NCBI RefSeq assembly: GCF_963678635.1
Contig: NC_087064.1
Coordinates: forward strand, 73,779,465-73,843,464
DNA length: 64,000 bases
Direction: 5' to 3'
Source: Symsagittifera roscoffensis
Taxonomy: Eukaryota > Xenacoelomorpha > Acoela > Convolutidae
Of the stretch, positions 29,670 through 40,276 are shown piece by piece. Position numbers and translations under genes: made by a program. Each line of letters opens with the position of its first letter. Positions within the stretch are counted from its first letter, which is position 1. The notes below the pieces were generated by a model that saw nothing but the letters and a program-made list of their open reading frames with translations, did not search any database and had not been told where the DNA came from.

Positions 29670-30442
29670 CTTAGTTCTTTTACAAACTTTCTACCCGAAC
29701 AAATACATTTGAAAGGAGAATGGGAGGTTGCTATTTCAGAAATATCATACCCTTCTTTGTACCAAAATGTTACAGAGGGAAAGTTTACATTCGTAGATGA
29801 TAGAGAAAGTTCTGAGGAGAAAAGAAAGATTGTACCGATGAACATTGATCCAGGATTGTATCCAAGTATTGTTGATATAGTTGTAGCCATGAACAACAAA
29901 ATTCGAGAACTTGTAGGTGCTCAAGTTTTTGAATATAACGGAATTTATGTTTCAGTAGATAAAATTACACAAAAAAGTGCTGTTCATTCAACTGAGAATC
30001 AATCAGTGTTTATAATTCAGAAAGTTGGTTTGAGCCACATTTTTGGTTGTGATTTAGAACAAAATCAAACAGGGGTTATAATGAAAGGAAAAGATTCACA
30101 TTATCCTCAGTATTCTTACGACATTATAAAAAATACATTCCCTAATGATATACAGTGATATTATAGAATATAACATAGTTGGTGATACAAAAACTCCCTT
30201 ATTACGTTGTATTCCATTTATCTCCAAAGTGAAGAGTGGAGATATAATTTCTACAGGACAGTATCAATAACAGTGAATTATCAACCCTTTACAAATTTAC
30301 AGTTTAAAAAGCTGTTGAAAATTTTTTTCATAGTATCAAGATAGAACTAAGAGATAGTACAGGCGAAAAAAATCCTTTTGTGTCCGTAGGAATCACTCGA
30401 GTTGTTCTCTTCTTCCGCAAGATTTCGAATAATCATTTTTGA
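29607..30442 (+). pseudogene. Maverick minor capsid (penton-type) protein, broken late
   Basis: ATG at 29,607. The first 184 codons are open (SFTIELVSNASFNCYPNNS, then WEVAISEISYPSLYQNV). The main frame ends at 30,158, where a frame change leads to IIEYNIVGDTKTPLLRCIPF and, after another near 30,270, IKIELRDSTGEKNPFVSVG, ending TGA 30,440-30,442. The second half, with its long strands, is the conserved region of Polinton single-jelly-roll minor capsid proteins that sit at the vertices. Position just upstream of the major capsid gene fits. Two or three single-base breaks separate it from an intact gene. Confidence 0.75.
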
Positions 30443-30459
30443 TTTAAACTTCATACGAA

Positions 30460-30834
30460 ATGGTTGCTCAAAATTCAGCGCTGATTTCCCTATTTTTCGA
30501 GGACATGCAAGATAGCGTGGAAGAGGTTTTGGAGCTCTTGCATAAAATCTTGGAGAACTGCAATCCCCTTCATTAAAAATATATAGTCCCAGCTGCGAAA
30601 AGAATTGGGGCAGATTTGTTTGAAATTGCTGCTCCAGAGATTGGGGAAGTTGTTAGTGGACGTAAAAAACTCAAAACATTTGCAAAAGATGTGGGAGCAA
30701 AAACAATTCGGAAACAATTGGGAGGTGGAAAAAAGAAATCTAAGCGTAGAACTGCTAGAACCAGATCCATTTCTCGAAAGAGTAGATCGAAAAACAGTCG
30801 CTCTCGCAAAGACAATTTTGACAATATAAAATGA
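30460..30834 (+). pseudogene. basic virion-type protein upstream of the major capsid gene
   Basis: Begins near 30,460. A Gly/Arg-rich front (FPIFRGHAR, then RGRGFGALA with two in-frame stops) is followed by VPAAKRIGADLFEIAAPEIG and VSGRKKLKTFAKDVGA, and an Arg/Lys/Ser tail (KKKSKRRTARTRSISRKSRS). Charge and place resemble adenovirus core or minor virion proteins that bind packaged DNA or the inner capsid. Its TGA overlaps the ATG of the major capsid gene (ATGA at 30,831-30,834). Function is inferred from composition and position. Confidence 0.6.
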
Positions 30835-32148
30835 GTGTAAACCAAAGTAATTTTTGGTACGGGGCTTTTCCAAATTCTTCATTGGAGATTTTTGATAAAG
30901 TCCCAGTTTTGGAAACAATTATATCATCTTACAAACAAGAAGTATTCACCAGTACTTCTCTGGATGAAGGCAGTATTGAGTTTGAATTTGAAACGGATCG
31001 TAATCTCTACTTGGATTTGCGTGATACCCATCTTAGCTTAAAGCTTCAACTATTCAAAGGAAGGTTGTTTGATGCTTTCAAAAAAGAAAAAGCAGAACAT
31101 AAAGCAAAATCGGAGGAAGATTCAGATGAGGAACCAAAAACTTACTTAAATTATGTAAACAATCTACTACATTCTCTATTCTCTAACTGTGAAGTTTATT
31201 TTAACAAAACAATGGTTTACAATGCCAATGAATTATATCCTCATAAGGCACAGATATCGAACAAATTCAACTCGTCAGCAATGAGCAATAAAGGAATACT
31301 TGATTGTCATGGATAAAGTTTTGAAGAATATCCTGATCCATTTAATATGCATCCATTCACTTAAAGAGAAAATTCCTTGGGAACAGGGATAACTTTTCAC
31401 TCTATGGGAGGCTCGCCATTGATTTGTTTACTTGCGAAAAATTGTTGCTACCAAATACCAAAGTTCGAATTAAACTTATTCGAGCTAGACCTAATTTCTA
31501 CATGCTATCTGATAAGCCAAATGTCAGTCTGAAAATTGTTCCTTGTTGGTTGTTTACTAGAAGAGTTTTAGTTGCTGAACTTAAGCATCAATACTTGCAA
31601 TGGAATCTGGAAAGAGAATCTGCTCAATACAATTACATGGAAACTATAGCAAGAACCTTTATCTTTCCATCTCGTCAAAACCAATTCATACAAGAAAATA
31701 TTTTCAATAACGCTCCAATAAGAAGAGTAGCTGTTGCAATGAATACAAATTCAGCTGTTGCTGGATCTTTTTATGAAAACCCTTTCAGCTATCAGCGATT
31801 TCATTTAGGAGAACTTAGAATTATTCGGGGTGGAAGAGCAATTGTTTCATTAGATACAACTTCTCCTTGTCGACCTTATGTTACAACAATGAAAGCAATG
31901 CAGTTTAACGAAGATTTCCCAGCTGTTCCTATGGAACATTATCAATATCACTATATTCTAGTTTTTGACATGACTTCACTACAGGATGCAGCTGAACAGT
32001 TGCATTATCCAGAACTTAGTGGAGAAATCTTGAGATTAGAAATGTTTATCCAGTTTCCCTTGGAGCAAGTTACGGAAGTGATAGACTTGGGAAAAAACTA
32101 TCAAATGTTCAAATTGACAAATTCGGAACAGTCGCTAAAAATGTTTAG
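30831..32148 (+). pseudogene. Maverick major capsid protein (double jelly-roll type), broken
   Basis: Forms the shell in Polinton virions. ATG 30,831; front block NFWYGAFPNSSLEIFDKVP, then SIEFEFETDRNLYLDLRDTH and NLLHSLFSNCEVYFN. In-frame TAA codons lie at 31,314 and about 31,362, and a frame change near 31,415 leads into the long second half (LFTCEKLLLPNTKVRIKLIR; QYNYMETIARTFIFPSRQNQ; RIIRGGRAIVSLDTTSPCRP). A final frame change near 32,100 gives the true end, DKFGTVAKNV-TAG at 32,146-32,148; the reading frame that continues past it is a by-product. I recall the C. elegans gene F54H12.2 as a relative; this is memory, not a search. Confidence 0.8.
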
Positions 32149-32411
32149 TTTTTTCGAGTTTTCAGGTTCCTATGAAAATATTGTAGATTTTTTGGGACTT
32201 TTCCTTGTGATTGTCTCTGTACTATATATTTTGATCTTCTTCAGACCTAAATCTCCAGAAAACGCAGCTAATGAATGCTGTTTAATTGAAAACCCAAGAC
32301 ATTTCTTCAACCTAGACTGTAAATCAGGGTTCAACACATTTTGTCTAGTTCACAAGTTTTGTGTATGGGACTTCAGTACAAGTTTTGTGTTGATTCAGTA
32401 CCTAAATGCGA
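32141..32411 (+). CDS. possible small membrane exon after the major capsid gene
   Basis: An ATG at 32,141 overlaps the capsid stop. The frame reads MFSFFEFSGSYENIVDFLG, a strong membrane helix LFLVIVSVLYILIFF (about residues 20-34), then RPKSPENAANECC and a Cys-rich stretch up to 32,411. There a GTAAGT donor begins a 68 bp intron-like piece ending TTTTAG at 32,479; the phase joins it in frame to the protease start. It may be a separate membrane protein, a 5' exon of the protease, or an accident of the frame shift in the capsid gene. Confidence 0.35.
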
Positions 32412-32505
32412 GTAAGTCAATAACTTTAGGATTTTCCATCCTAAATTACAAAATCAAACTTTCTATTTCTTTGTTTTAGATTTAAATCAGCTAACATTTG
32501 TGAAA

Positions 32506-32902
32506 ATGGATAATTTTTCACTTCTGCAAATTATTGAAAGAATTCCTGAACTCAGGTTCAAGTATATGGGATCTTACCCCTCTGATAAAGTGCCTCAACT
32601 AACAATATACTTTTTGCAATTGTTAACTCAGCTCCAAGCAATGATAGAGGCGAGCACTGGATCATGATGGCTCGATTGGATAAAACTTACTATTTTGCTG
32701 ATTCTTTGGGTCGGAAAAGAACAGCATACTCCTTTCTAACAAAGAAGTATCGGTGAGTGGTTCCTCGAAAGCTACAAAAACGGATAATTTGTGTGGATTT
32801 TACGCAATTTATTCAGCATTTCTTCTTTTTAAATCCTACCAGACAAACTTGAATAATATTCATCATGTGCATGTTTTGAATTTTATAAGTAATTTTATGT
32901 AA
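32506..32902 (+). pseudogene. Maverick adenovirus-type cysteine protease (C5/adenain-like), broken
   Basis: Matures capsid proteins in related elements. ATG 32,506 (MDNFSLLQIIERIPELRFKY). A T-run break near 32,615 leads to NDRGEHWIMMARLD with the catalytic His, then YYFADSLGRK with the Asp; a second break near 32,757 leads to TDNLCGFYAIYSAF with the catalytic Cys, and TAA at 32,900-32,902. All three catalytic residues are present. Length is near 130 residues, shorter than adenovirus protease (~200) but normal for Polintons. It is the last gene of the capsid module. Confidence 0.75.
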
Positions 32903-33280
32903 ATCTGTAGTTTTTTCATTTGTAAGTGAAAATTATGGCAGTATCGATTTTTTTTCGATATCTCTGTAGGTTCAGAAGAGATTCAGATAGACAGAAAGTA
33001 AAAGTATCTAAATTATAAAGAAAGTAAATAAATTTTTATTAGATCAAATTATACAAAATCTTATCGTGTTTTGAATTTTTTTGGAAAAATTTGACTTACC
33101 ATGCACCAAAAAACTAAATACATAATATTAATTCTACAATCTAAACGTAATTAACAATTAATTGTTCCCCATTATATAAAACGCGCCAAAAATTTTGCAA
33201 AAAATTAAGCATTTCAACACAAAAACCAAAAAAATTACGTTTTTCTTACCATTATTTTACCATCACAAAAACCATAAAAC
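32903..33280. other. spacer at the right end of Maverick A
   Basis: AT-rich, no gene seen. The terminal inverted repeat of the element should start here or a little further right, but its partner is lost in the N gap, so it cannot be marked. Confidence 0.4.
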
Positions 33281-33900
33281 CTTACCATCGGTATTCCCTA
33301 TCTTAACACATTTTCGACTCTATACCCAATCTTAATACATAGCTTGCAGACCTGATGCTCTATTCCCTATCTTAATACATGTAGGTCTGCAGGGACCCCC
33401 CCCCCCCCCACTTAACCTTCAACATCTACTACTGACCAGCACAAGAAAGCAGTTCTACTGATTGTAGATTTGGGCTGGGTAGCAACAGGATGCGTTTCCT
33501 CTGGTGTGCTGTCCAGCAATATTGGGTATAGAGCGGATCCGAAGGATGATGGTCCAGGAAGACTGCTGTCTTGAGAGGATTTCTGAGGGGAATCCGGAAT
33601 GACGATAACTTCTGTCGACGAATTTGTGGTCGTTTGTATGAGCGTCGGGTTTCCGCCAGTCAACTTCCCACTGGTCGTATTTTTCTGAGAGTTGGCTCTG
33701 GTTTACTTCTGGGGAGGCGATGAGGGGGGGGGGGGGGGGGGGGGGGGGTTTGGGGTTGGTGGGGTGCGGACCCCCATGTATTAACATAGGCTATAGAGTA
33801 TCCGGTCCGCACCCTATGTATTAAGATAGGCTATAGATTTTCCAATGTATTAGGATAGGGAATAGGTTTCCCAATGTATTAAGATACGAGGTTTCAGATG
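33280..33900. repeat. foldback-like small element with CCCTATCTTAATACAT motifs and C/G runs
   Basis: The motif CCCTATCTTAATACAT (with variants) lies at about 33,292, 33,323 and 33,366; its reverse complement lies at about 33,776, 33,814, 33,843 and 33,876. Inside these are a run of 14 C (33,396-33,409) and a run of 25 G (33,724-33,748), so the ~500 bp can pair as a hairpin. A further copy of the motif is at 24,021. It looks like a small non-autonomous foldback or MITE-type repeat carrying a coding-like core. Confidence 0.55.
33412..33700 (-). pseudogene. coding-like core with two SUMO-interaction-like motifs
   Basis: The minus-strand frame contains TEVIVIPDSPQKSSQDSSLP and ALYPILLDSTPEETHP. 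VIVIPDS and PILLDST followed by acidic or Ser residues are typical SUMO-interacting motifs. No ATG-led long ORF and no domain; GC content is higher than around it. It could be a captured exon or chance. Confidence 0.3.
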
Positions 33901-35160
33901 GTAAGTTTCAGAAAAATTTTTGGCGCCCGAATGTTTTGAGTTCGATTTTGTCGATACTTGCGTTTCTTAGCTAGCGTCTACGGTTTAGATGTTTCGATTA
34001 TTTTTGTACAGGTTTGATTCAACGAGAAAACCATCTAAAGTTATACTGAAACCTAACGAAACTTCGAGAAAAAAATTTTGGTTTTTGTGTGGAAATGTCT
34101 AGTTTTTTTTCGCAAAAATTTTGGCTCGCATTATCTAACTGTTAACTAATACTGGTTAATTACGTGTAGGTTGTAAAATTAGGGTTATGTATTCAATTTT
34201 CTTGTACATGGTAAGTCAATGGTAAGAGTTTTTGGGCAAAAACTTGGAGTTTTTGTCACAAAAATTGAAAATTTATCATAAAAACTTTAAAACACTATAG
34301 TTTTATTGTAATTCGATCTAATTTACTGGATACTCATACTTTCTATCCAGCTGAATTTATGCCGAAACCTACTGAATCTTTGAAAAAAGTCAAATTTCAG
34401 GAAAAAATTGCAAAAAATTCAAGTTTTTGCGAAAAAGTACAAAAATTTCAACGTTTTCGGAAAAAGTTGCAAAAATTTCAAAGTTTTTGGAACAAACTGC
34501 AAATTTTTGGAAAGAACTGCAAAAATATCAAGATTTTGGCTAGTTTTTTGTTGCTTCTGATCTAATTGAATAAAAAGTAAATACGTTTAGAGTTTAAAAT
34601 TAAGCTCAAATTAGATTTCAATTGGCATCATCTTGAGACACTGATACATAACTTTGATAGAAATATGGATTTTTCCAAATTCTCTCACAAAAAATTGAAA
34701 TATGATAAATTTAAGTTTTATTTGAGTAACAAAGTGGGTTATATAATGCTCTCAACATTAACAAGAAAGCTCATAAAAGCTGAATCGAAATTGAAACTTG
34801 TGGAAGATAGTGAAAATAACCGTAATTTTTAAGAAAGTAAAATAAAAATTATTCAAATTTATCAAAAATTTTCCATTTACAACCTTTTAATTGGATATTT
34901 AACTAATTTTTTGTCCAATTCAGGGAGAATTGAAATCGGACTCTCAATACAATTGAACATTAAGGGCAATATTCCATAAAATTTCTAGATTTTTGCTCAA
35001 TGATAAACCCAAATTTGTACAAAAATTACAAATTTAGAGAAGTTATTCGCCTTAATAGTACAGAATTTCAGATCAATGATGAAAAATGAACAGTTAATAG
35101 CTAAAATTGACTAAAAACGAGATAAATTTTTCTTAAAAATTTATTCGATATTTGCTCAAT
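33900..35160. other. 1.2 kb AT-rich, no gene
   Basis: Contains short A-rich direct repeats (CAAAAATTTCAA type, 34,390-34,540), which create an artefact frame at 34,359-34,565. Nothing else is recognised. Confidence 0.5.
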
Positions 35161-36130
35161 TTCAACAAAATCTTCTTCATAACTGATGATTATCTCTCTA
35201 TTGCTTCTGCAACATAATTTCACAATTTTCCGTAGAAGTTTTCTATTCTTAAAGATTATTCTTATTTTCTGCTTAATACATGATTCCGCTATTTAACACA
35301 CTTTGCAAGCAAATTTAGTCAGAACTGGAGAATTTAGGGGGAAATTAGTATCATTCGAACGAACAATTTGCCAGCAGAGATGAAATTAGAACTGATACCG
35401 TCTGATTATTATGAGAAAAATTGTAAATGTCTTCCTCAAGTTTCTCTTGTTAGGTGCTACAGTAAACTATTTAAGCAAAAACACAACTTTTGGGATAAAT
35501 ATTTATCACTTTTCTGGAAAAACAGTCATTTTTTCATGATTTTCTGTAGAAATGCTCTATGTTTTAAGGTTATTCCTGCTTTCTGCTTAATGCATGTTTT
35601 CGCTATTGAACACATTTTGCAAGAAAATTTAGTCAGAACTGGAGAATTTAGGAGGAAAATGGTATCAATTGAACGAACAATTTGCTGGCAAATATGAAAT
35701 TAGAACTGATACCGTCTGATTATAATGATAAAAATTGTAAATATCTTCCTCAAGTTTCCCTTTTTAGGTGCTACAGTAATTTATTTAAGCAAAAATACAA
35801 CTTATTGGATCAATAATCATCACTTTTCTGAAAAAAAAGTCATTTTTTATGGTTTTCTCTAGAAATGCTCTATGTTTCAAAGTTTTTCTTACTTTCTGCC
35901 TAATGCATGTTTTCGCTATTGAACACACTTTGCAAGAAAATTTAGTCAGAATTGGAGAATTTAGGAGGAAAATCAATTGAACGAACAATTTGCTAGCAGA
36001 GGTGAAATTAGAATTGACACCATCTGATTTATACGATAAAATTTGTAATTGTCTTCCTCAAGGTTGTCTTGATAGGTGCTAGAGTAACTTATTTCAGCAA
36101 AATTACAATTTTTGTGTCAAAAACTATCAC
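35160..36130 (+). repeat. 313 bp tandem repeat, three copies
   Basis: CTGCTTAATACATG at 35,269 recurs as CTGCTTAATGCATG at 35,583 and CTGCCTAATGCATG at 35,896, offsets 314 and 313 bp. Each unit holds GAACGAACAATTTGC, GAACTGATACCGTCTGATT and CTTCCTCAAG. Open frames at 35,368-35,697 and 35,785-35,988 are by-products. Divergence between copies is about 10 percent by eye. Confidence 0.85.
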
Positions 36131-36860
36131 TTTTCTTGCAAAATCAATATTAAATAGCTTTTTTTTCTTATTTAAAAGGGAAATTTTCTCAAAAATATCG
36201 AATTGAGAAAGATTCGGTGCTGGTTAAATCATTCAAAAAAATATGTAAAAAATGAGAATATAAATGTGTTTTTACAATTTAATAACAAATTAGGAGCAGC
36301 TCTATTAGTTATATTGTGAAAACTTCCGGAATTACGCAAGGGTACCTAGTTCCTAACATCTACAATATCTAAAAACTTCTAAAAGAGCGCGTCTCAAAAG
36401 ATGATTTAGCAAAGGAAATCAAGGTGCAAACTGGAACAATTGTGTAATTTTCGGATTTCTATTAAGCAAAAGAAAACTCTATATAGTTTAAAAAAATACT
36501 GAAATGTAGATCCTGAAAGCTGTTTTTGCTTTATGCTTCATGTATCTTCTTCCAAAAGATGTCGGATTGAGTTTACTTTACAAACACTATCCTCAAAACA
36601 TCTGATTTTTCATAAAAAGTTACCTTATATATCAAAGGATAACAAACTTTTCTGATGAATTAAACATAAATACCAATCTTTGACACTTTTTATGTCGGAT
36701 TTTTTCTCAAAACATGGTTCATAAGCTAAATTTTAGTAAAATTATGTCAAAATTCTTAATGAATTAAATTGAGTTTCTCATTTTCTCAGTTTCTGCTTCA
36801 TCTTCTATCTATCAAATTAATCCAATTTGAACAAAAATTACTTGAAAATTGAATTTTTGA

Positions 36861-37125
36861 TGGAAAAAGGTATCGTTTCAACGACCGTTCAACAATCCGA
36901 AGCTGAATTAATACCATGAATCCTTTGCTAAACGTCTTTAAATGATTTTCTCTACTTGATAATTTTATATTGCTGTTTCAACTCTGAATTTTGGAAAAAT
37001 GTATCGTTTCAACGACCGTTCAACAATCCGAAGCTGAATTAATATCATGAATCTTTTGCTAAACGTCTTTAAATTATTTTTTCTACTTGATAGTTTTATA
37101 TTGCTGTTTCAACTCTGAATTTCAA
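36861..37125 (+). repeat. 131 bp tandem duplication
   Basis: TATCGTTTCAACGACCGTTC at 36,871 recurs at 37,002. The two copies are nearly identical over the 131 bp (CAATCCGAAGCTGAATTAAT in both). Confidence 0.85.
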
Positions 37126-37737
37126 TTTTGAAGTAAATTTTAGGTTGAGAATGATGTATATTATTATCTTGAAATTTTCAAATGTCAGCAAAACATACAG
37201 TTTCAAGGTAAATTATCAATTCCTTTTCTGAAACGTAGAAAAAAAAGCGAAAAAATACCATAATTATTAGGAAATCAATCCCCAATATCTGCTACGCACT
37301 ATTCTAAGATTACTTTTACAACCACAAAGCAAGGAAAACTTTAAATTGGCTACTAGGCAAAACTTTTCAATTAATCGATCTTTTATAAATAGCCAGTTTT
37401 TTTTTGTATTTCAACAAATTCTTAAGCACTCATTAGCGTATGTTATTTTCGCAAGCTTGCAAAATCTCCGCAGGCTTGCAACCAATGGAGTTTTTACTGT
37501 AGTTTAAAGATTTTCGGATTGATTTCCGTCGAAAGTTATACAACAATTTGAACTCGATTGTTGCTGGTTTTACCGTCAATCAGAACCTTTGAATATGACA
37601 GAAAAATAATTATGACTAAAAATTGTAATTTTTTTTACTAAAAATTTTTCAAATATAGTGTATAGACTTTTCAGACTCAGTAAAAAATTATTATTCAAAG
37701 TATTTTCTACTATGTTTTTCTTAAAAATATATCAATT

Positions 37738-37968
37738 TTACCTTCTCTTGGAGTGTTTTTGAGACTGCCAAGCGCATACTTTAACATTATATTGACACTG
37801 CTTCATCTTGATATGATTAGTAAGTTCCTCGCTGCTAAATGTATAAAAGTTACAATTGGAACACTTTAAAACGTCACAGTGCCTTCGATGTCTTAATGCA
37901 TCTTTACGTGGGTATTTTCTTCCACATTCAAAACATGCAATTTTTTTGTTTCTATTAAATAACGGCAT
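37738..37968 (-). pseudogene. N-terminal zinc-finger fragment of a third Maverick PolB (element D)
   Basis: The frame opens with LFNRNKKIACFECGRKYPRK, followed by ALRHRRHCDVLKCSNCNFYTF and ELTNHIKM. This matches the front of PolB A (RNEKVKCGDCGNVY...CPDCKYFTFNQQEM) and PolB B residue by residue at the Cys and His positions, but is clearly a different lineage. Downstream, on the minus strand, the homology is lost in AT-rich DNA, so only the first ~65 residues of the gene remain. Confidence 0.65.
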
Positions 37969-38139
37969 CTCAATAGGAAGAAAAAGAGAAAAAAAATGGG
38001 AGATTTAGAATGTCCCAAATTTTCAGTAAATTTTTGGCTTAAAAAATGAGTAAAAGTGAAAAAAAACAACAAGTTTCTTGAACAATTGTTTTTGACGTGA
38101 AAGAAAATCAGAATAGATACGCTATTAAGCCTAGCTGAA

Positions 38140-38480
38140 ATGAAAATCATCCAATCTAACCATGGAGTTCTCAAAAATTTGCTATCAACCAATCAGAATC
38201 GAGCATTCATTATAAGGAAATTTTCAATTTTTTCTGATACCAACCAATCAGAATCGAGGTTCAATGGTCATGGAATTTTTAATAAAGTTTATGTCAAGCA
38301 ATCGAAACTGATTTATACTTCTCATGGGTTTTTCAACAGTTTTGATATCGTTTGTAGATATCAAGGATTTCTTCACAGGTAGTATTTGTGATAATAACCA
38401 ATCAGAATGAAGTATTCACAGATTTTAAAATATTTTGTAGATCAGAACCAAACTATGTTTTTGAAACTTCCCAATCAATC
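38140..38480. promoter_or_regulatory. CCAATCAGAAT cluster
   Basis: ACCAATCAGAATCGAG at about 38,188 and 38,243, AACCAATCAGAATGAAG at 38,396, and looser relatives at 38,150 (CCAATCTAACC) and 38,312 (CAATCGAAACTG). Spacing is 50-150 bp. It is the same CCAAT-box vocabulary as in the Maverick A and B promoters and probably belongs to element D or the left end of B. Confidence 0.45.
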
Positions 38481-38559
38481 AATTCAATTTAATTGTTCTA
38501 ACATAACTAAGATATCAAACTTGGTAGCTTAGAGAGATAAATGAGATTTGTTGTCTGGT

Positions 38560-39057
38560 TTATATTGTTTTTTCGATGCTGAGTTCAAATTTTGAAATTT
38601 CAATCAAAATTTTTTCGATTTGTTCTATTTCTAACCAGTGAAAAGAGAAATTACCAAAATATACATTTTTGTTGTTTTCTTTCTGGTATATTGTAATAAA
38701 AACAACCGGAAGTTTTTTAAATTTGGATAGTCGACTAAAAGATAATCTGACAACTCTAGATTTTGCATTTGTATCAAATTCAAAACAATAATCGAAATGA
38801 TGTTCCTTATCTTCAATATTTGTTTCATAGAATCTTCCATTTTTTTGTTTTTTACTGATCGACCACTCAATTTGAGTTAGTTCTTCTAAATAAAAACATT
38901 GTTGATAAATCTGGCAGTACTCTTCTTTTCTGAAATCTCCTCTCCATCTTTTTAACAGAATTATTGAACTTTCTGTAATTCTATACAAGTTAAAACTAAT
39001 ACGATCTCCATCGACGTCATCTGTCCACCACTCTGTTTGTTTTTTGTAGTAGTTCAA
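38560..39057 (-). CDS. Maverick cargo protein with two PC4-like modules, 165 residues
   Basis: Intact frame from 39,057 to TAG 38,560, starting with NYYKKQTEWWTDD (first ATG 39,054). Two similar halves can be seen: residues ~17-65 (ISFNLYRITESSIILLKRWR...ELTQIEW) and ~97-155 (VVRLSFSRLSKFKKLPVVFI...FHWLEIEQIEKILIEI). Each is several strands followed by a helix, with a basic strand pair, like PC4 single-strand DNA-binding domains. Not seen in A. It lies between the PolB fragment of D and the cargo genes of B, so element ownership is unclear. The fold is inferred from pattern only. Confidence 0.5.
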   Translation of the reverse strand: MNYYKKQTEWWTDDVDGDRISFNLYRITESSIILLKRWRGDFRKEEYCQIYQQCFYLEELTQIEWSISKKQKNGRFYETNIEDKEHHFDYCFEFDTNAKSRVVRLSFSRLSKFKKLPVVFITIYQKENNKNVYFGNFSFHWLEIEQIEKILIEISKFELSIEKTI

Positions 39058-39606
39058 CCTTCCTTAAAATCTGGTAAATGTACATTTCAGACATTGAAAA
39101 CGCTTTTGATAGAAACATATTTCTTTCTAAAATTAACAAAGAAACTTGAAAAAACTCGAATTGTTGAACCATTTTTTACTTGTTTTGCAATCAACATAAA
39201 GTGTATTTCCCTTTTTTAGAGACTAATTGTTTGTAAGTTAATTCATGTAGCCAATCAAAACCTCAAATTAAGGCGATTGGAAACAACCAATGAAATTCAG
39301 AATTTCGAAAAATAATGACAATGTTACAACTAACTATACATTTTGTTTGTAATGTTCTTCAAATAAGACAACTTTACTCAACTTTTGATAAAGCATTAAT
39401 TAAATACTTTTTTCTGTAATTTCTTAAACAAATAGTGGAAAATTTGTTGATGATTGGATAGAGTTTTATGTCAATTTTGATTAAATTTTCATGTTTTGTC
39501 TGACTTTTCCTCAGATATCCCAGCTCTAAATGTGAACTTCAGTGACAAAAGATAGTTTTGAACCAACAATTTTTCAATTAACCAACATACAAAACATCCG
39601 AAAGCA

Positions 39607-40160
39607 TTAATGAGGCTTACAATTATCAACAAACAAAAAGTCTCCCAAAATTTTGGACAGTTCTTTGAATTCGTTCAAAGTATAGTTGACATAGGCAACT
39701 TGTTTCATTGCTTCATTCTCGTTTGCAGTAAAGAGTCGAATCTGAATGTAGGGTGGCTTGTTCACACTGTACTTCTTGATTGTGACACACACCCTCCTCA
39801 TGTTGTATGTTGCTATTTCATATACTCTATTACAGATCTCCAGCTCCTGATCCATAGTTGATTCTTTGCCAGGTTTGGCTTCATATATAGGTACGAGTCC
39901 AAGGTTTTCAGCATCGTGAATAACAGTATTCCGGATTGTCGATAAAGCTTCACCTTCTTTCTCACTAAAATAGACTTGTTGGGACTTTTCAAATTGTCCC
40001 AAATCGTTAATTTCTAATAGTTGAAAGCAGGGCTCAAAATAAAATTTCCCCTTGTAGGATTTTTGGAACCAAACAAATCTCCCAATTCTTGTATGATTTT
40101 TTGAAAACTTATTTAATTTTTTGAAAACTTGTTTGAGTTTTTGAAAATATAATTGGGACT
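39607..40160 (-). CDS. Maverick cargo protein, PC4-like C-terminal half (copy B), unbroken
   Basis: The minus-strand frame is open from about 40,158 to TAA 39,607 (~183 codons) but no ATG is present before residue ~65, so the start or a 5' exon is uncertain. Blocks are RIGRFVWFQKSYKGKFYFEP, IRNTVIHDAENLGLV, RRVCVTIKKYSVNKPPYIQI and NYTLNEFKELSKILGDF. The last two blocks give the strand-strand-helix layout of PC4-type single-strand DNA-binding domains. Copy A is broken between the first two blocks; here they are in one frame, which shows the true gene extent. Divergent from the gene at 40,398. Confidence 0.6.
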
Positions 40161-40276
40161 AGTGTCTTTTTTTGAGTACATTTTTGAAGAACAGACTGAT
40201 CAGATGAAGAGAAATGAGAAAAATGATTTTGAGGTTAATTGAAAATTGAAGTAAAATGTTTGACTCATCGTGATTT

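Larger units (their letters stand above)
19137..32902. mobile_element. Maverick/Polinton A, most complete element of the window
   Basis: PolB on the minus strand (19,137-21,518), then a cargo block (21.9-27.2 kb), then on the plus strand membrane protein, ATPase, small conserved gene, integrase, minor capsid protein, basic protein, major capsid protein and cysteine protease. This is the full Polinton core set. The left end is lost in the N gap, and no terminal inverted repeat was identified on the right. Nearly all genes are broken, so it cannot move by itself as written. Confidence 0.85.

Noticed and set aside
32149-32479. Extension of the major capsid protein by ~110 residues
   Set aside because: The conserved capsid end (DKFGTVAKNV-stop at 32,148) is in the neighbouring frame; the longer frame is open only because of a late frame change.
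33455-33787. 110-codon Pro-rich minus frame
   Set aside because: The Pro run is the translation of the 25-G tract; the rest is in a different frame from the more coding-like SUMO-motif stretch.
34359-34565. 68-codon Lys/Phe-rich open frame
   Set aside because: It is a translation of A-rich direct repeats (CAAAAATTTCAA type); no other coding sign.
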